A stretch of 64,000 nt of DNA from Stropharia rugosoannulata (GCA_028532985.1 JANCIK010000005.1:3354501-3418500); one strand, 5' to 3'. Shown: positions 1 to 13,460, counted from the first letter of the stretch. The notes: a model not told the origin generated them from the letters alone. Numbers and translations are program-made.

Positions 1-3000
1 GGCCCTCCCTGAAGGGTATTCCCATGTCTGGAAAGCACCGCTGTCCTGGGATCAAATTCTATGTATACGACAGAGTTCCCATACTCAATGAGGATCATGA
101 GAACTAGGATTGTCCGCGTGAAATAACCCGTACCTTGTACTCGGTGCTATCGTTGATGTGGTGCGACCTCACTCTTGGGCCTTGAATAGTAACACCTAGG
201 AGAGACGGTCAAGTTATGTCGTAGCGCTGGCCAGTATACTTTTCTTTTACTTCAATATGCACAGCAATACGTCGTGATTTCATTAAGGATGCGCAATGAG
301 GGTTAAGACAGACGTTCTTATCAAATGCACAGCAGTTTGGACGACTTTTGTCCTCCGTCGTTGAAGATCATAAAGGTACATTTCACAAAATAGCCAACCT
401 TTGACTCTTGCTCTTCATTCTTTGCTGAAGCAAGAACGATTCTGGATTATACAAGATATTACGGGTGACTAATGAGCTAATGTTAATGTGAAGACGCACC
501 CAGCACTCTGAATCAATGAAACGTTTCTCTAACTTCTTGTCCTCTTGGACGTCTCGCGCAAATCGCTAGAGGTGTAAGTTCAGAGTCATTCAAAGTTGTC
601 ATCTAATAATCATTGTAACATAAGCACCTACTAGCGATGTTTTTGTAACTCACGACTACTAACTTGGACAAATTCCTGTGTTCATAGGGGAGGATGGCAT
701 GAATTGTGTGGCAGAAGTTATTCACCGTGTCACTGTCAAGGTGCTCGTATGATGGGGTAGTTGTGATCGCCGCGCTTCCCTGTCGTCACTCTTCCGTCAG
801 CTGGGTTGATGGTGAAAATTCGAAGCCGAAGACGATACATGCCGCCAACCGCAGGCTGATGCCTATTTACTCTCGCTGTTATCAGCTCGTATTTAGACGT
901 CAACTGGCTTCCTATATAACGAAACGAGTGCCCTAAACGCTGTTCCATGGAAGGCAGACGAGAGAGCAATTTTCTAATCAGAACTTAGTCATTGAAGGTG
1001 CTTGGGAAGACCGAAGTGCGTAGCGCTGGTTACTGCTCGGCTAAAAAATGATCCAGATCAGCCGCCGGTCGGACATTGCCGAAGGGCAATTACGTTTTTC
1101 AGTGTCTCCGAGCGCAGTCGAAATTCTTCTCCGAGGACAAAGTACAATTTGTATATGGGGTAACTTCTCAGGAGGGGTACGGTCGCCCATATCGCGGATT
1201 CGAACGCCAAAGATGGCAACGACAAGCTTATATTAGTTTGACCCCTGTAAGTCTTTATGGTTTCCGGTATGGTTGGTATGATGTCGATATTTTTGCTCTT
1301 GCTTCCGATAGCTTGACGCACTTGGAAATTGTGAATGCAGTCATGAACTGCTTCGGAGACTCATTTCTGCATACCTAAGAAAAATAGCTGACTTGTCAAA
1401 TATTTGCGAGATAGGATAACATGTTTTGAACTCAGTGAAGAAGTACATCAGGTACATGCCAGTAGGTACATACCCCATGCCATGCCTGTTTTAGGGATAG
1501 GCGCCAAGAAATAAATGGGCGCCTAGTAGTCTTAGTTATGTAATTAGTTTTCTTTTACCATCCAAACCATTCGAAGCTACTTATGACTGACTGGAAGCAA
1601 ATTATTGCCTGCACAGTTCTTCAATCGAATAGACCCTTGCTGTTTCCATCACTATTTGGCTGTTTCTCCGTAAGATATGCCTCAGAATTTGTAAAATTAC
1701 TTTAAATTAATGTGTAATTGTCAGATATTGTTTGGATAATGCCTACATATACCAGTTGAATACTTCACTTTGATCCGTGATGTTACTAGAACTGGCCGTC
1801 TCTCTCAGCGAAATAGATTTCAAGGCCGGGGTCATTTTCTAGCTCTCTTTAACTACGGCATAAGTCAAGCGTACTAATTTGAAGATTTAGTATGGCCTTC
1901 CGGGGGTATTCGTTTTCGACAGTTCCATCAGTAAAAACTTGAGAGTTTGTTTATGTCTTTCAACTCCGACAATTGAAGCGGCGGCTTTACGCGTGCATAC
2001 ACAGGATTATTTACGTTGTGAGCTTCATTCACATCGACTGCGAAGTACAATGTTTATACCAAATATACGTAATCACATATGTATGTAGAAATTTTGTAGG
2101 GTCAATGTTATAGAAATATCAGAACTTTTGGGCCGTAAATTGGAAGTGTCGTTGTTTTAGAGTCTTAGCATCGAGCTAACAAAGCTAGCAGACGTTATAA
2201 ACGTCTATAAATGTCTTATGTGCTTGTATTGAGGCGCCAATATTGCCAGTCTTATATTCCTTTATTATGATTATATGCATCAGTAAATTGTTCAAAATCT
2301 GGATTTACGTTGCAGCTCGGACAATAGAGCTCGCAGGGCTATGTATACATGTATGGACCGGTGGAATATTACAGGATAGAAGAAGGTTTCGCATAAGCAA
2401 TATACCTGATCTTTGATTTCATTGAGTTATGAGAGTAACGTCTGCTGTCCATAAGCTTAGGATTTAGTCTCAATATCACATACAATCGCATTAGTGCATA
2501 TGACTGGCCTACATTTATGCTCTAGATGTAAGTATTCTAGCTCTTCTGCAACCCACTGATACCCGCCTGTTGAAGCAACAGGCCGCGGTATGGTGTGGCA
2601 TGGCTGGTTCTACTTCTACATTCTCAGCAAAAATATTGTAGCTGGTTATACTGCACTGACAACTATCTGTTCGAAGAAAGCAATATTATATGATAACGCA
2701 TGGATGATATGTATATATAATCTCAGCCTCGAGTTGATTGGCTGTCATACCTTACTAGTTTGTAAGTGCAGGATTGTACTACTTCGTTGTGATATATCCG
2801 GCACAACGGATCAAGTTGATCAGCATTTAATATTTAATCAGCGTGTTGGAAATAAATTCAAGATCAGTACAATAGGCTAAAAACAGTAAAGACACAAACG
2901 ATGGACTTTGTAGGTGCTGATCAATTCTTTTTTCCGGGTGTGAAGATTCAGTGCTAGTACTAAGTATCGGATGATGCATTCCAAACAATCGACAAAAAGC

Positions 3001-3068
3001 AGACAAATTCGGATGTGTATATCTACAACGGAATGCCACCGCCATTTCCCTCAAGTTCCCCTAACGAT
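1..3068. other. left flank outside the visible inverted repeat
   Basis: AT-rich sequence with no gene that I can recognise. The longest open frames, such as a 100-codon frame at 1076-1378 on the plus strand and a 96-codon frame at 2590-2880, have no recognisable motif and look like chance. The counterpart of this stretch would lie beyond base 64000, so it is not known whether the repeat continues through it. A diverged repeat copy sits near 2289-2360 and is listed separately. Confidence 0.6.
2289..2360 (+). repeat. diverged dispersed repeat, copy A
   Basis: About 70 bp resembling 5001-5072 in the same orientation at roughly 80% identity by eye. Both share TTTACGTTG, ACAATAG, AGGGCTA and GTATGGACC blocks in the same order and spacing. 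It is probably a fragment of an old transposable element. Confidence 0.55.
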
Positions 3069-6000
3069 TTCTTCGATTAAGGATTCCGAACAATTAGTAT
3101 TTACAAGCGTACTACAAGAGGCTATCCCAATGAACTCACCAGAGAGCGCGGACTAAGCCCCGGCATCGATTAACGACGGTCGTGCCTCGCCAAGTACTCC
3201 CCGCCGCGTCCATGCAACTTCTCTGGAAAGAGGGCGCCTCGGTCGACCTGCTTGAACGATGGTGCTGATAGACGTGTATACCGCCGATGTATTTGCCGCG
3301 TCTACCACTTTTGAAGACACGGGCCGTCCAATGCCTGTGGTGGTTATGGTATGGATGGCTACTCCTTCCGAGTTAGAAATGCGCTGGGAAGTTCATACTA
3401 GTCAGTGAAACGCACGTTATGATAACGAACCCCCGGGTAATCTTGATTTCTCCCATGATCCTTAGAGCGCGCATCGAATTCTTCATAAGCTGCTTGAGAT
3501 CTTCTTTGTTGCCTTCAATTTGGTTATAGTATCCTTTCAGTATGTAGATTTTGAACATAGTAGTGAGGATAACGAAGTAGAGAGGAGACCAGCAAGATGC
3601 GACGAAATAAAGAGGAGGTGGCCGTGAGTGATGGTACGCAAAAAGATAAAATAAGGTAAGCAAACCAAACGCTCACATAATTTCAATAATTTAGTCATAT
3701 TCCTTGGATTCATTTGTTCAAGACCTGCGGCGCGACACTGTTCTATGCTGCAATGATCAACAGCCAGAAGTTTACAGAGGTCAGTGCGACAAAACACCGT
3801 TGAACACGCCGCTGACTCTGGAGAACATTTCCGAGCTCTCCTGCAAGAAGGCGACCGCGGGCTGGACGAGGCTGGAGAGGAACTGATCCCAGGCGGAGCG
3901 CCAGGTGCAGCTGCAGCTGTCGACCGCGGCGGGTGCAGATAGGGTACAGGCGGCAGTAGCAGCATAACTTGCATTAGGCTTCGCCTCATCAACCAGGCTT
4001 CGTCATCGTCTCCAGCGATTTGACCTCCTTCTTTATCCATCATAGTACTAATTTGTCTTGTAGCACCTCCCTGAGAAATAACGTTCAGGACTCAGGCGCC
4101 TGCACAGAGTATCGTCCCAAGAAATGTTTAGGACGACGTCAGAGCATATGACGGACTCTAGTGCGCACTTGCCACTGCCCGGAACATGTTCACAGGCATA
4201 GTGTAAAGCGCTTTCATAGTAAGCATATGCCATTCCGATCCGAATGGGCGAGTCACTTGCCTTGAACTGGCCCTTCTGTTCAAGGAATAGCAGAACCCAA
4301 TGTCATGACTAACCATGCAGGCGACGCGCAGCGCAGCTGCGAGCGAGGCTGCGAAAATCCCGGGGTCCAGAACGTAGATAGGTAACTGCGAACAATGGCG
4401 GCGTAACAGGTCCGCAACGGTGGCGGTCTGACATACATGGTGCGTCCCCCAGGTCTGGCCACTCGAACTGGCATTGACGGCGTAGACGTTATGGCTCATG
4501 CCTGTTTCCGCGCCATCTTCAACGCCCGATCCATGCCATTCAGGTATGTATCTCCCTTCCCCTGGTCCACGGAGCATGATCCTGCAAGGCGACGCGAGTG
4601 TCCAGTTTCTCAACGGGCGGTGCTGTGAGATAAAAAAACGAATGCATCAGCACGCCTGTAGTATTGTGTACATCCGGGTCCGGACGGTCGGAATGCAATC
4701 TCACCTGTACCCCTGGAATCCGCACGCACGCCGACTTCAACGGCGACGAGTATCTCCTACTCGTATTGTCAGCTGGAGGTATATCTTGCGCTGTCGCTCG
4801 ACATGCTAGCAAACACCGGCATGAACCATCCTTTGATGAGGACAGCAGATGACAGAGGTCACTAAGCCGCTGAAATACAATGCGTCAGGGTCAGGGCACA
4901 TTACTACCCAGTGTAGCCTCCTGCTGCTTACCATAGAGAACAATGGTTCCCGCCATCTCAGGTGCAAATATTTAGAAGTTTTCCAGAGTCCCATTAACAA
5001 GTTATTCAAAAATCGGTTTTACGTTGTAACTCCAACAATAGCGCTGGAAGGGCTAGGTATGCACGTATGGACCTTATGTCGTCGTTGGCGAAGTAGCAGC
5101 CCGTCGTTATAAGCTTCATGTATTTGTGGCTGTCGTCATTGCTCTCTGGGTAGAACTCGTTGATAAGAAGGCAGGTGCCTCGCCATCACTACCCCAACGT
5201 AGTCGTTGCTGTCGTCGTTAACCTAAAAATGTATCCGTTAGCGGCACGTCCATGAGAAATGATTGACTGACTGTGCTTGCAGACCACGGAAAAGACGTGT
5301 AAGGGATTTACAACGAAGATTACCCACCTTGTATAATCCACCAACAACGGCAAGCCCGCATCCCGACAAGAAGAGGATGCGGCGTTCTCCTCTTCCCCAA
5401 AGCAACACTCCACAGTCCAGACAACAATTTGTAAGTCGTTGCTAAACTTGAGCCTCACCCGTGGAGCACGCTATGGAGTTGGTCTGCTACAACCAGACAC
5501 TCCCCTCATCCCCGTCAGCACAACCGCAAAACCAAAGCCAACGCGGGCTCATGCAAGACCTAAAGTTCCCCTGCAGTGCCGACTCCAATTCAGGCGACGA
5601 GTCCTCGGTTTCTCGCAGCATCAGTCGTCTTTAATGCGCGTACCGCGCGTACGACATCACCCAGCGATATAATCAATCAATCAATCAAGCTGTCGCACGC
5701 TGCAAAGATACGGTTGGTCGGAGGATATCACAAAGCTGTCATGTTGATCACCAAACGCTATCGTTGATGGCCTGGTGGAATATCAGCACGTAGTCTTCAC
5801 TCTTTTACACGTGTTGCTGCTGCTGGGCTGCTCGTAATATGAACTAGTGGCATGTCCCTGAGCAAAGGTTGAAACTGACCTTGTATCCGGACTGCGACGA
5901 TGAGTAGGGGGTCATTCAAAGCTTGTTCAGGGCAGCACACAACTTGCAAGAGGCAGTGGAGCTACTGGATATTGGCGGCCTACCATGCCCATAGACTATG

Positions 6001-7848
6001 GCCAGTGGTGAGCGCAGTTTATAGAGGTTGGGAGGATAGCGCGAAGCCCAGAAGAGGGCCGAGATAGAGGGGAGAGGAGCTCTACTGAGCTGATCCGTGA
6101 AGGCGACATCGGAGAAGGAGAATTTGAAAGATGTTTCTCTACCGGAAACACAATGCATTGGAGAAGCACAGGGATTGTCTTCACGTGTCGACAGACAACC
6201 TCCGCCATTTGTGCTCCCGCAGAGCCTTTTCACCACAGTAATTATCGAACCAGACTAGATAGACTCGATAGTGATAGCTTTGTGTGTTGAGGGTAGACGA
6301 GATGTTTATGTCATCATTGCCTATAGCGTATTAATATTGGACTATATTACGTAAGCACTTAATGTTTGATATTTAATTCTTAGTGGAGTCAGAAAATAAA
6401 AATAAGAAGTTGCACAGCGGCACTTCCTGGCAGGTGAAGTTTGTGTTAATTGCGCGTAGCTGCGATTTGTTTGGGGATTCAAACATGTTATTTCTTGAAA
6501 CGTCCCTATTTGGATGCAGAGAAATGCTGGAGCAACTTAGGCGTCCTAGTCCCCAGGCCAGCCTTCCAGGGTAAGTGCATTTACGCTCACAGAAAATGTG
6601 CAAATAACTCGCGTGTGATGAATCCGGAGCAAATTATTGAAGGCGGCGATAGCGCGTCCAAACCGTAGCAAACCAAAAGAAAAGAAAATGTGAATAAAAT
6701 ATAAGACGTGATGAATCCCATAAAAAGACCATGATTCAGAAGAAGAAAATGGCCACTCATACTTTGCCATCATCCTTTTGTCAGCCTGGCTGCAACTTCA
6801 AGATAAGCGCTTCGCGTTGCCTCAAATTAGGTTGCCATCCACGGCGGCGAGCAGCTCCGCCCGCGCGCGTAATACCCGGATGGTTGTGCGACGATATGCT
6901 CACTCCCTCGGCAGGGCTCTATGATCCCCCCATGAGCGACATCAGGGTGGTGCGCATTGGCAGATGGCGCAAGGTGCGGTGCGTGCTCCCACACGCACTA
7001 TGGAGACCTATCCAGCGCGACTGCCAGTAGCCTACAGAAAAGCCTTGCTACAAGCGCCGCAACGTCCGACCAGAGACTGTGCGAGCACAGCCTTTGAAAG
7101 GAAGCTAGGTATCATATTCGTGCTGAATCATGAGACAATCCGTGTGTTCCCTCCTACCTCCTCAGCCATATCCTGCCTATTTGCCTTACTTCCGAGTCCC
7201 TTTGCCAATCGCAGACTTTGGCACGGCGCAAACCCGTAGGCGCGAAGTTTCCTCCCGGGCATGATCCAGCCTGAGCAGCTCAAAGCAGTCGGGTATAAGT
7301 TTCACTAGGTTGCCAAGTACCTGGCAAGAGACCGTATTGGCAGAGCTTTAGACCAAGTGCCGCCAAACATTGGGAAGATGGACTTGGAAGATTCGCTATG
7401 TAGTCCCTAGCGTGGAGTTACTGGAATGGGAAGGGTCAGTTTCAGCTCCTCTGTGTCGATGGTAGCCCCCAGGAGGGTCCAGTGCGTCTGCGCATCGCAG
7501 ACAGTGCTGAGGCCATCCCCAGTGTGTGTCCGACCTGGAGATAGGAGGCAGATTACAGGACCAGTACTAGACTTCCTTTAGAAAATCACGGTGTCAATAG
7601 TAGAGGGGGCGGGCATTCCGCAGTGGCGTCGGTGTTTAGGAAGAACGTGAGGAGATGGCTTCTGCCTGATAAGTACTCATAGTAATGCTGGTGTTTGTAT
7701 TATACTCAAAAAGACTTGTTTATTGGGGCTCTGGACAGCATATCTTGTATTCTTTGAGGGCGGTTGGGGCAGACCATTTGCATGTTATCCACTGCGGCTG
7801 CAGAGATTGTAGACTAGAAACTTGTTATATAGAAAATGAAGAGCAGGT
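3069..7848. other. gene-poor outer part of left arm with broken coding relics
   Basis: No complete gene was recognised. Several minus-strand frames, including 3537-4043 and 4158-4613, have codon-like composition but break into different frames within a few hundred bases. The pattern is that of decayed exons. One short stretch around 4550-4600 faintly recalls secreted fungal glycosidases, but this is too weak to name. A short AATC microsatellite lies near 5675-5695. From 7250 to 7848 no open structure is seen apart from the 3' flank of the transposase. Confidence 0.5.
5001..5072 (+). repeat. diverged dispersed repeat, copy B
   Basis: Partner of 2289-2360. This copy lies inside the inverted repeat, so a third copy is present in the right arm at about 61998-62070 on the minus strand. 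Confidence 0.55.
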
Positions 7849-10800
7849 TTACAAATCATCGTATCCTCCATCGGAATCAAAAACTCCTTCGCTGTCTGTT
7901 TCATCATCTTCCGAATCACTCTGGCCTGTAGACCCATCCCCTTCACTGTTGACTTCTGAATCGGAGTCAAAGCTAGCGGCAGACCCCATGGCTCCGAGGT
8001 CTTCAAGTTGAGCAGATGTCCTCTCGCAATGCCCTACACCCGTGCCACAGAAACGCATGAACATATCTCTGTCAACAAAGCTGAAAGTAACTTAGTGTTA
8101 GTTTCAGGAGGCTGGAATCATACACTGGGTGTACGCACATTCCAACATAGTAGTTAACCCAGTCAGACGTCTGTCCGCTTGACCTAGCCTCTGTTGGCTG
8201 CTCAGTGTTCAGAAGTGAGCCTGTGCGTGCATTCTTGAAAGCAGGTATCAAGTGGCAGCCTCTAATGACTAGGCTAGGGTCCAGGAAGCCAAACGCTAAG
8301 TCATCTTCTTCGGGTACGAAGCCAATCATAGGAAGTTTCGCAATTCCTCTGCCATGTGACACCCCTGGTTCAGCACCTAGCCATCTTACCCACAAGAAAT
8401 CCATCTGGTGCCATGTAAAGCCTGTAGTAGACTTACTCCCAGTGTGTTGAACGTCTGCATGGAAAATGCCTAGGACTTGCGCATACCAGAATGCATGTCC
8501 ATCAGTTCCAGATTCAATAGAAGGACAAGCCATCATTATATATGGGCGAGTTTTCGGATTGATGGTGTCAAAATCCCTCCTTATGTCATATGTGGTGTAG
8601 TTAATTCTTGCAGTGTAATGCCTGTATATAGTAGAGTTCCTTAAGCGTATTGTGTTCCTTTCCTCGTTTGTGAAAGTATCAGGATCATCTCCATCAAAGT
8701 CCTTATTGAGCAGTCGACCAAGCAGATGATCTTGTAGTTTCGGAATGAAGCCCTGTCAAGGCAAAAATCAGGGCATGTACAAATTGGAGTAGACTGGCAT
8801 TATGCCTTTTTAGCAGGATCCCCATCTTGAACAAAAGCAAAGATGTTCAAGGGATTGTGACGTGTGTGAGAAATTACATGATGCTTGGATAAATGCTCTG
8901 GCTTGCTGGCTTCTTCATCTTCCTCTAGCTCTACTCGGCTTTTAAGTATTCGCTGGCGCATATGCCTATTGCTCATTTGTTTTAGTGCATTTCTTTTATT
9001 TGTCATGGAGTAGGCCCTTTGACGGGCGCATGAGCAACTTCACCCTAATATAAATCAAATTTTGAACAATCACAGGGATTTTGATTGTATCTTCACTTAC
9101 TAGTTGGGTTGTGTATGAGTCGGTTGTACCATACTTGCGTATATGTTGAACATAGTCGCCAAGGGCATGGAATTTTGTAGTTGATATATTCAGCCCTTTC
9201 TTTTTGGCAGCAGCTTTATTTTGGGCTTGCCTTGAAATGTTATCTGAGCTGCTTAAGCTAGCCCCCTCTCGACGGAGGCGAGCCACTTTTTCCTTTGGAA
9301 GTTCCACTGTTTCCAGAGTTGCGCATGTAGTATCGCGAAACTGTCTCATGAGACTCCCAAATTCAGAAATAAGGGAATCAGTCTGATCTAGAGTTTCCTG
9401 GGTATGCAGGCGCAGCTTGAGAAAGCAGTGCAGCTCGGCCGTACGGTAGAGTAGTTTCATGAGACGGCCATTATGTGGTGGATCCAGAAGTCCTTCAAAA
9501 GCTGGAATGGCGCACTGTTATTTTTTCAGTTTGAGCACTTGTTTTGAAGGAGAAGTATTCCTGACCTGCAAGATGTCTTCGAAGTCCCTAGCCGCAAGCC
9601 TTTTCATTTCAGAGACATTATCTGAAAATCTTCTGACAGTGTTGCTTCCAAAGGACTGAATGTCTCTAAATCTAAGATTACAAAAAGTCAGAAGAAGATG
9701 CTTTTAGATGAACTTACAAACCTTCTATCAAGCTCAACAACGCGATCATCAATACCTTTCCCTGAAGCATGAAGAAGTCGGATAAGGTGCGCGAACAGGG
9801 TTTTCCAAACTCCAAGTTCGAATTCATGCAAAAGATCAGGCACCAGCATCTCAGACGGATTGTAGTCAGGCCCTAAGCGATCTGCGAAAGCATTCTTATA
9901 TAAGGCATTAGACATGACTTGCATACAAAGTAGAAGACTTACAATAGTAGGGACTCCTGAAAAGCTTTTCAGCAAGTTCTCGACAGCCTGACTACGAATT
10001 CCAAGAGCCAGTCTATAAATAGAGTCACGAGCAGCTTCAACCTTCCAGGGCATATAGTTCCTAAGATGGGAAAGCCTGGCTTGTATGTCCCGCTTCATTC
10101 CCAGGCGGTCCATATGGGATTTAGGCGTAAGGCATCTAGGGCATGGACATAGGCCTTTTGGCCTAATAGTTGCAAGTAGAACTCTTTAATACAGATGAGT
10201 AGGCTGTATCATACTCAGAAAGTAAAAACTCACTTTTCAGGATAGTCTGCTGAGTATGTGAAGAAGCGAGGATATATCCTTCTTTCAATTCCGTCGCTAC
10301 ACTTTATAACCACTCCATAATGATAAAAGTGAAGAAATTCATCGTCAAGCAGTTTCGTCCATATCGCATGCATTAATTCCCGTCTACAATGAGTCAGGAT
10401 CTCCTCCTTTTGAGTTCGCCATTTAGCATGTGATTTTGAAGCCATGTCGCAAAAGGAGTCCGGCAGCTACAGTAGTGGTAAGCATAATAAGAAAAATTAG
10501 TCAAGCATCTTACTGTGGGTATGTAGGCCAAATGATGCATTGCTCCTGACCTAGGTTTGCAGCGAATATATTTCGATAGATTTCCGAGCATGAGGTAGAT
10601 AGGCCAGGCTTTGGCGTTTCCAAAGTTTGTCAGATGAGTCCCATCTGAAGAGATCATTAGGGCTGCGATCGTCTTTTCTAGTTTACAGCCTATGGATTCT
10701 GGGGGTAGCTTCCCATGCTTCTGTAGTTGCTCATGTTGGGCAAGAAATGAATCTGAGGTGAAGAGTTCCCCATAGACACGCTGGACTTGATCAGTAACTG

Positions 10801-11989
10801 TGCCCTGCCAGTGGTATAATTCGAATGGAGAGTAGTGTAGCAAGTGCGAGAGGCGGTCCTGAAAGGCTTCAACTATCACAGCAGTCAGGCTGCGATGAAG
10901 GAGGCCCGGCACACTAAATATTTGAGGCAAAACATTGGGGCTTCCTGATGGCACAAGAATGTCCACCGAAGATGTCATGAATTGACTCTTGATAGAGTCG
11001 GTGGCAGCTAAAGCCTTGTCAAACCTGCAGTTTTCTCGATGAGCATCAAAATTGTTGAAATGGCCCACGTCGAAATCCGGTTGTTGGATGACGCTCTTCA
11101 CAAAAGATGTGACTTCGCCTTCAGATTTTGTTGTTGTGCCGTTGTTCATCCAAGACAGTGTTCGCCAGATTGTAATGTTTGAAAAGGGCCAGTATGGAGG
11201 GTGAGGCTCTTCCCCGCTGTTGGAAGAGGCGCTGTTAGAGGCAGAGGTCTCAGGCATGTTTGCTAACTCTTCCAAAGAGAGCTGGCCACTTGGATCATAA
11301 GTTGGGCGCCATTCATAGGACCTAAAGAGACCAAAGCGATTTGCTGCAGTGACCAGTTGATTGCACTTCGCTAACAAAGCCCTGCCAACGGCGCCAGGCG
11401 CTTCGGGCTCAGCTGCATCAGCTGGAGCAAGTGGCTCAGGGGGTCTGTCAGCAAATGGAGCGGGAAGTCGATGATTGTGCCTGGGGCGGCCGGCTTCCGT
11501 GAGCATGGTAGCGGGCAAAGCTTCGCTCGTGCCAATTGAGCTTTCTGGAATAGGCGTCGCTTGGAGAGTTACCGAAGGCCCAGCTGCACTTGTAGTCGCA
11601 GCAGTTAAAGGCTGCATAGGTCCAGGCGACTGGCTGTGCTCGTCGCGAATTAGAGACTGGCACATGGGCTTGCCGTCAGTATCAATTGCGCAGGCAGTTG
11701 AAGGAAAATGTGAACGCACATTGAAGCGCCTTCGTCGAAGATCTACAGGCGTTGCGAGCTCGATTCTAGAAGACTGTAAGGCTAGACACTGCTTGCGACT
11801 GGCTAAAACATATGCGCAAGAGCGTTTGTGTTTGGATAATGAGCCAAATTTAGGAAATAGTTTTCCGCAAGATGGGATGCAAGAAAATTCCTGGGGCATA
11901 AAGGAAGCGGTGCTCTGTAGGCAGTTGAGGTAGAGCGTGCAGGTAGCAGCAATGGCATGGAAAGCTTTTAAAGATAGGCTGTCTTGCAT
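7849..11989 (-). CDS. Plavaka/KDZ-class DDE transposase, left copy (one frameshift)
   Basis: Nine-exon gene for a cut-and-paste transposase of the type widespread in agaricomycetes, expected to act in the nucleus on its own element. The N-terminus has a C-x3-C-x12-H-x3-C zinc finger at residues 37-58. The core contains SSDGTHLTNFGNAKAWP, then a region with HCRREL and SADYPEK, a CPCPRC cluster, DLLHEFELGVWK, LHALGDY, and a C-terminal WVRW/FGFLDP module followed by a DRDMFMRF motif and a Ser/Asp/Glu-rich acidic tail. Exons are separated by 48-60-nt introns. The first exon is one 531-codon frame starting at 11989. The left copy is open throughout except at 9018-9020, where a three-base run replaces four in the other arm and shifts the frame. 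The family is recognised from memory; the split between Plavaka and KDZ is less certain. Confidence 0.85.
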
Positions 11990-12028
11990 TTATCATCCAG
12001 TTAAATTTCGGATGCTCCCTTCAGCATC

Positions 12029-12050
12029 CTCAGACACTTACGACAAAGCC
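12029..12050. repeat. 7-bp-stem hairpin upstream of transposase start
   Basis: GGATGCT and AGCATCC flank a 6-base loop about 20-40 bp upstream of the transposase start codon. The mirror copy lies at about 55046-55065. It could be a transcribed 5' leader hairpin or a subterminal element of the transposon; the coordinate is approximate. Confidence 0.4.
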
Positions 12051-12360
12051 ACCGCAGCAATGCGCAATAGGAGTAGTCAATACTATATTTAATGACGTAA
12101 AAGTACAAGACGAAGCGCCCCTCCTTCGAGTCTGCTGCGAAATCTCTGCGATAATTACTTTATACTTATACGGCAGTAGTTCCGCGCTTGCGGAGTCTCT
12201 AACGAAAGTGGCGATGGCAAGCGCTCCGCAGGATAATCAGGCATGACGGAATGCACAGGCAGCGCAAGCACAGTATGAGTATGCGTCACAATGCAGACCC
12301 AAGGTCAAAGGCGCTAGTCAAGGACTGCGGCGCGTCGCGCAGGCATATAAGTGTTTGCTT

Positions 12361-12561
12361 TTAACAGATCGGCAGCAAGCTGAACTTACTCACCTGGTTT
12401 GAGCGTTTTCCTTTCCTCTTCGCATTATAGAAGCTCATCTTGTTCACAGTAATGGATGCAACTCTATTTTCATACGAAGCACAAGAGAACATGCTCTTCG
12501 GCTGGTCAGCTGCACAAGATTGGGCTAAGTCGCTCTCTTTGCAGAATCGCATTAATGACGT
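12361..12561 (-). CDS. small uncertain exon, left copy
   Basis: A short open frame with a plausible ATG near 12550 encodes a lysine-rich end (AKRKGKRSNQ) followed at once by GTGAGTAAG, a strong splice donor. It has no recognised domain. It could be an upstream exon of the transposase transcript or part of a separate small gene; no downstream exon could be assigned with confidence. Confidence 0.3.
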   Translation of the reverse strand, partial: TSLMRFCKESDLAQSCAADQPKSMFSCASYENRVASITVNKMSFYNAKRKGKRSNQVSKFSLLPIC

Positions 12562-12714
12562 AGGTGGCAGAGATGGTTTCAATAAGAGTTGACATAATTC
12601 TTATCATAGATCTGGCTTTGGGAGTGCTATTTATGGCACTTAACCGATGAAGAAACACTCACCACCATCAAGGCCCAAGGGGGCGAAATCAATTGCGCGG
12701 CTCTGCTGCAATCG

Positions 12715-13192
12715 ATGCACTGGCAATTCCTAGCTTCAAACCTTGCTGATTCAGTAAGGCAAGGGACTGGTTTCCCCCAGGAGAGGCATTTCCTTCCCAT
12801 CAGCTACAGAAGACTAGTGACTTCTAGAAACATCTTGGTTCAAATAATGGAGGTCTCGTTTGAGACAAAGGACAACGAACACCCCGACCTAATCCAATTT
12901 ATTATCTCGGACGGCAGCGTATATGCCAAGGCGCATGCGCGCGCCCCTTTTCCAGAAGGCCTGGACGCTGAGATGGTTAGGGTTGGAAGCAAAGTGAGTG
13001 CGCTCTGAATACGAAAACAATTACTAAGATCTGGGGAACAAGATGACTTTATGCATGCCTCGCATTGAGAGGCGGTCGATACTTCTGGAAGCAGGCGCTG
13101 TCAAAGTATTGCTGACCCCAAGCCACATGAAGGGAGATTTGGAGTGCGGATCGCACAGAAGGTGTACAAGGGGTTGCGATTCAGATCGCTAG
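12715..13192 (+). CDS. OB-fold protein resembling the RPA1 N-terminal domain (candidate)
   Basis: The first exon, 12715-12993, encodes 93 residues. The segment with VQIMEVSF and then FIISDGSVYAKAHA, ending in VRVGSK, resembles the N-terminal OB fold of the replication protein A large subunit, where an I-S-D-G turn is characteristic. GTGAGT follows, and an acceptor at 13042 with an upstream CTAAG gives a second exon of 50 codons to 13192. The product would be about 142 residues, much shorter than RPA1. RPA-like proteins are carried by some eukaryotic mobile elements such as Helitrons, so a mobile cargo role is possible. The second exon is weakly supported. Confidence 0.35.
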
Positions 13193-13460
13193 TAGTCACG
13201 AGATATGCAGAGCGTGAATGTGAATGCAGCGGTGGATTAAACAAACAAGGCGCATCATTCATGCCTTGTTGCGAAACTGCGCGGCTGCAGAAAAATGACT
13301 GCTTGAAGTCCGAGTCTAAATGCAGTCATAAGGTAGATGGAGACCCCATAATCTTGTCTGCCCGAGCTCTCGCCCACGGCGGCCGCCACAAGGGGACGTG
13401 CTGCAGACAAACTGTAAAGGATGTTTATAAACGCCTACAATTTGTGATCTGAATTGGCGC

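Noticed and set aside
361..400. Similarity to 27469-27500 around CATTTCACAAA
   Set aside because: Too short and too degenerate to call a repeat.
1076..1378. 100-codon frame in the left flank
   Set aside because: No recognisable motif, splice sites or partner frame; likely chance.
4158..4613. Secreted glycoside hydrolase pseudogene
   Set aside because: Similarity rests on one short segment recalled loosely; frames are too broken to support a family name.
5675..5695. AATC tandem repeat as CRISPR or telomere-like array
   Set aside because: Only about four copies of a 4-base unit; an ordinary microsatellite.
11475..11933. 152-codon plus-strand frame opposite the transposase
   Set aside because: Shadow of the transposase first exon; no motif.
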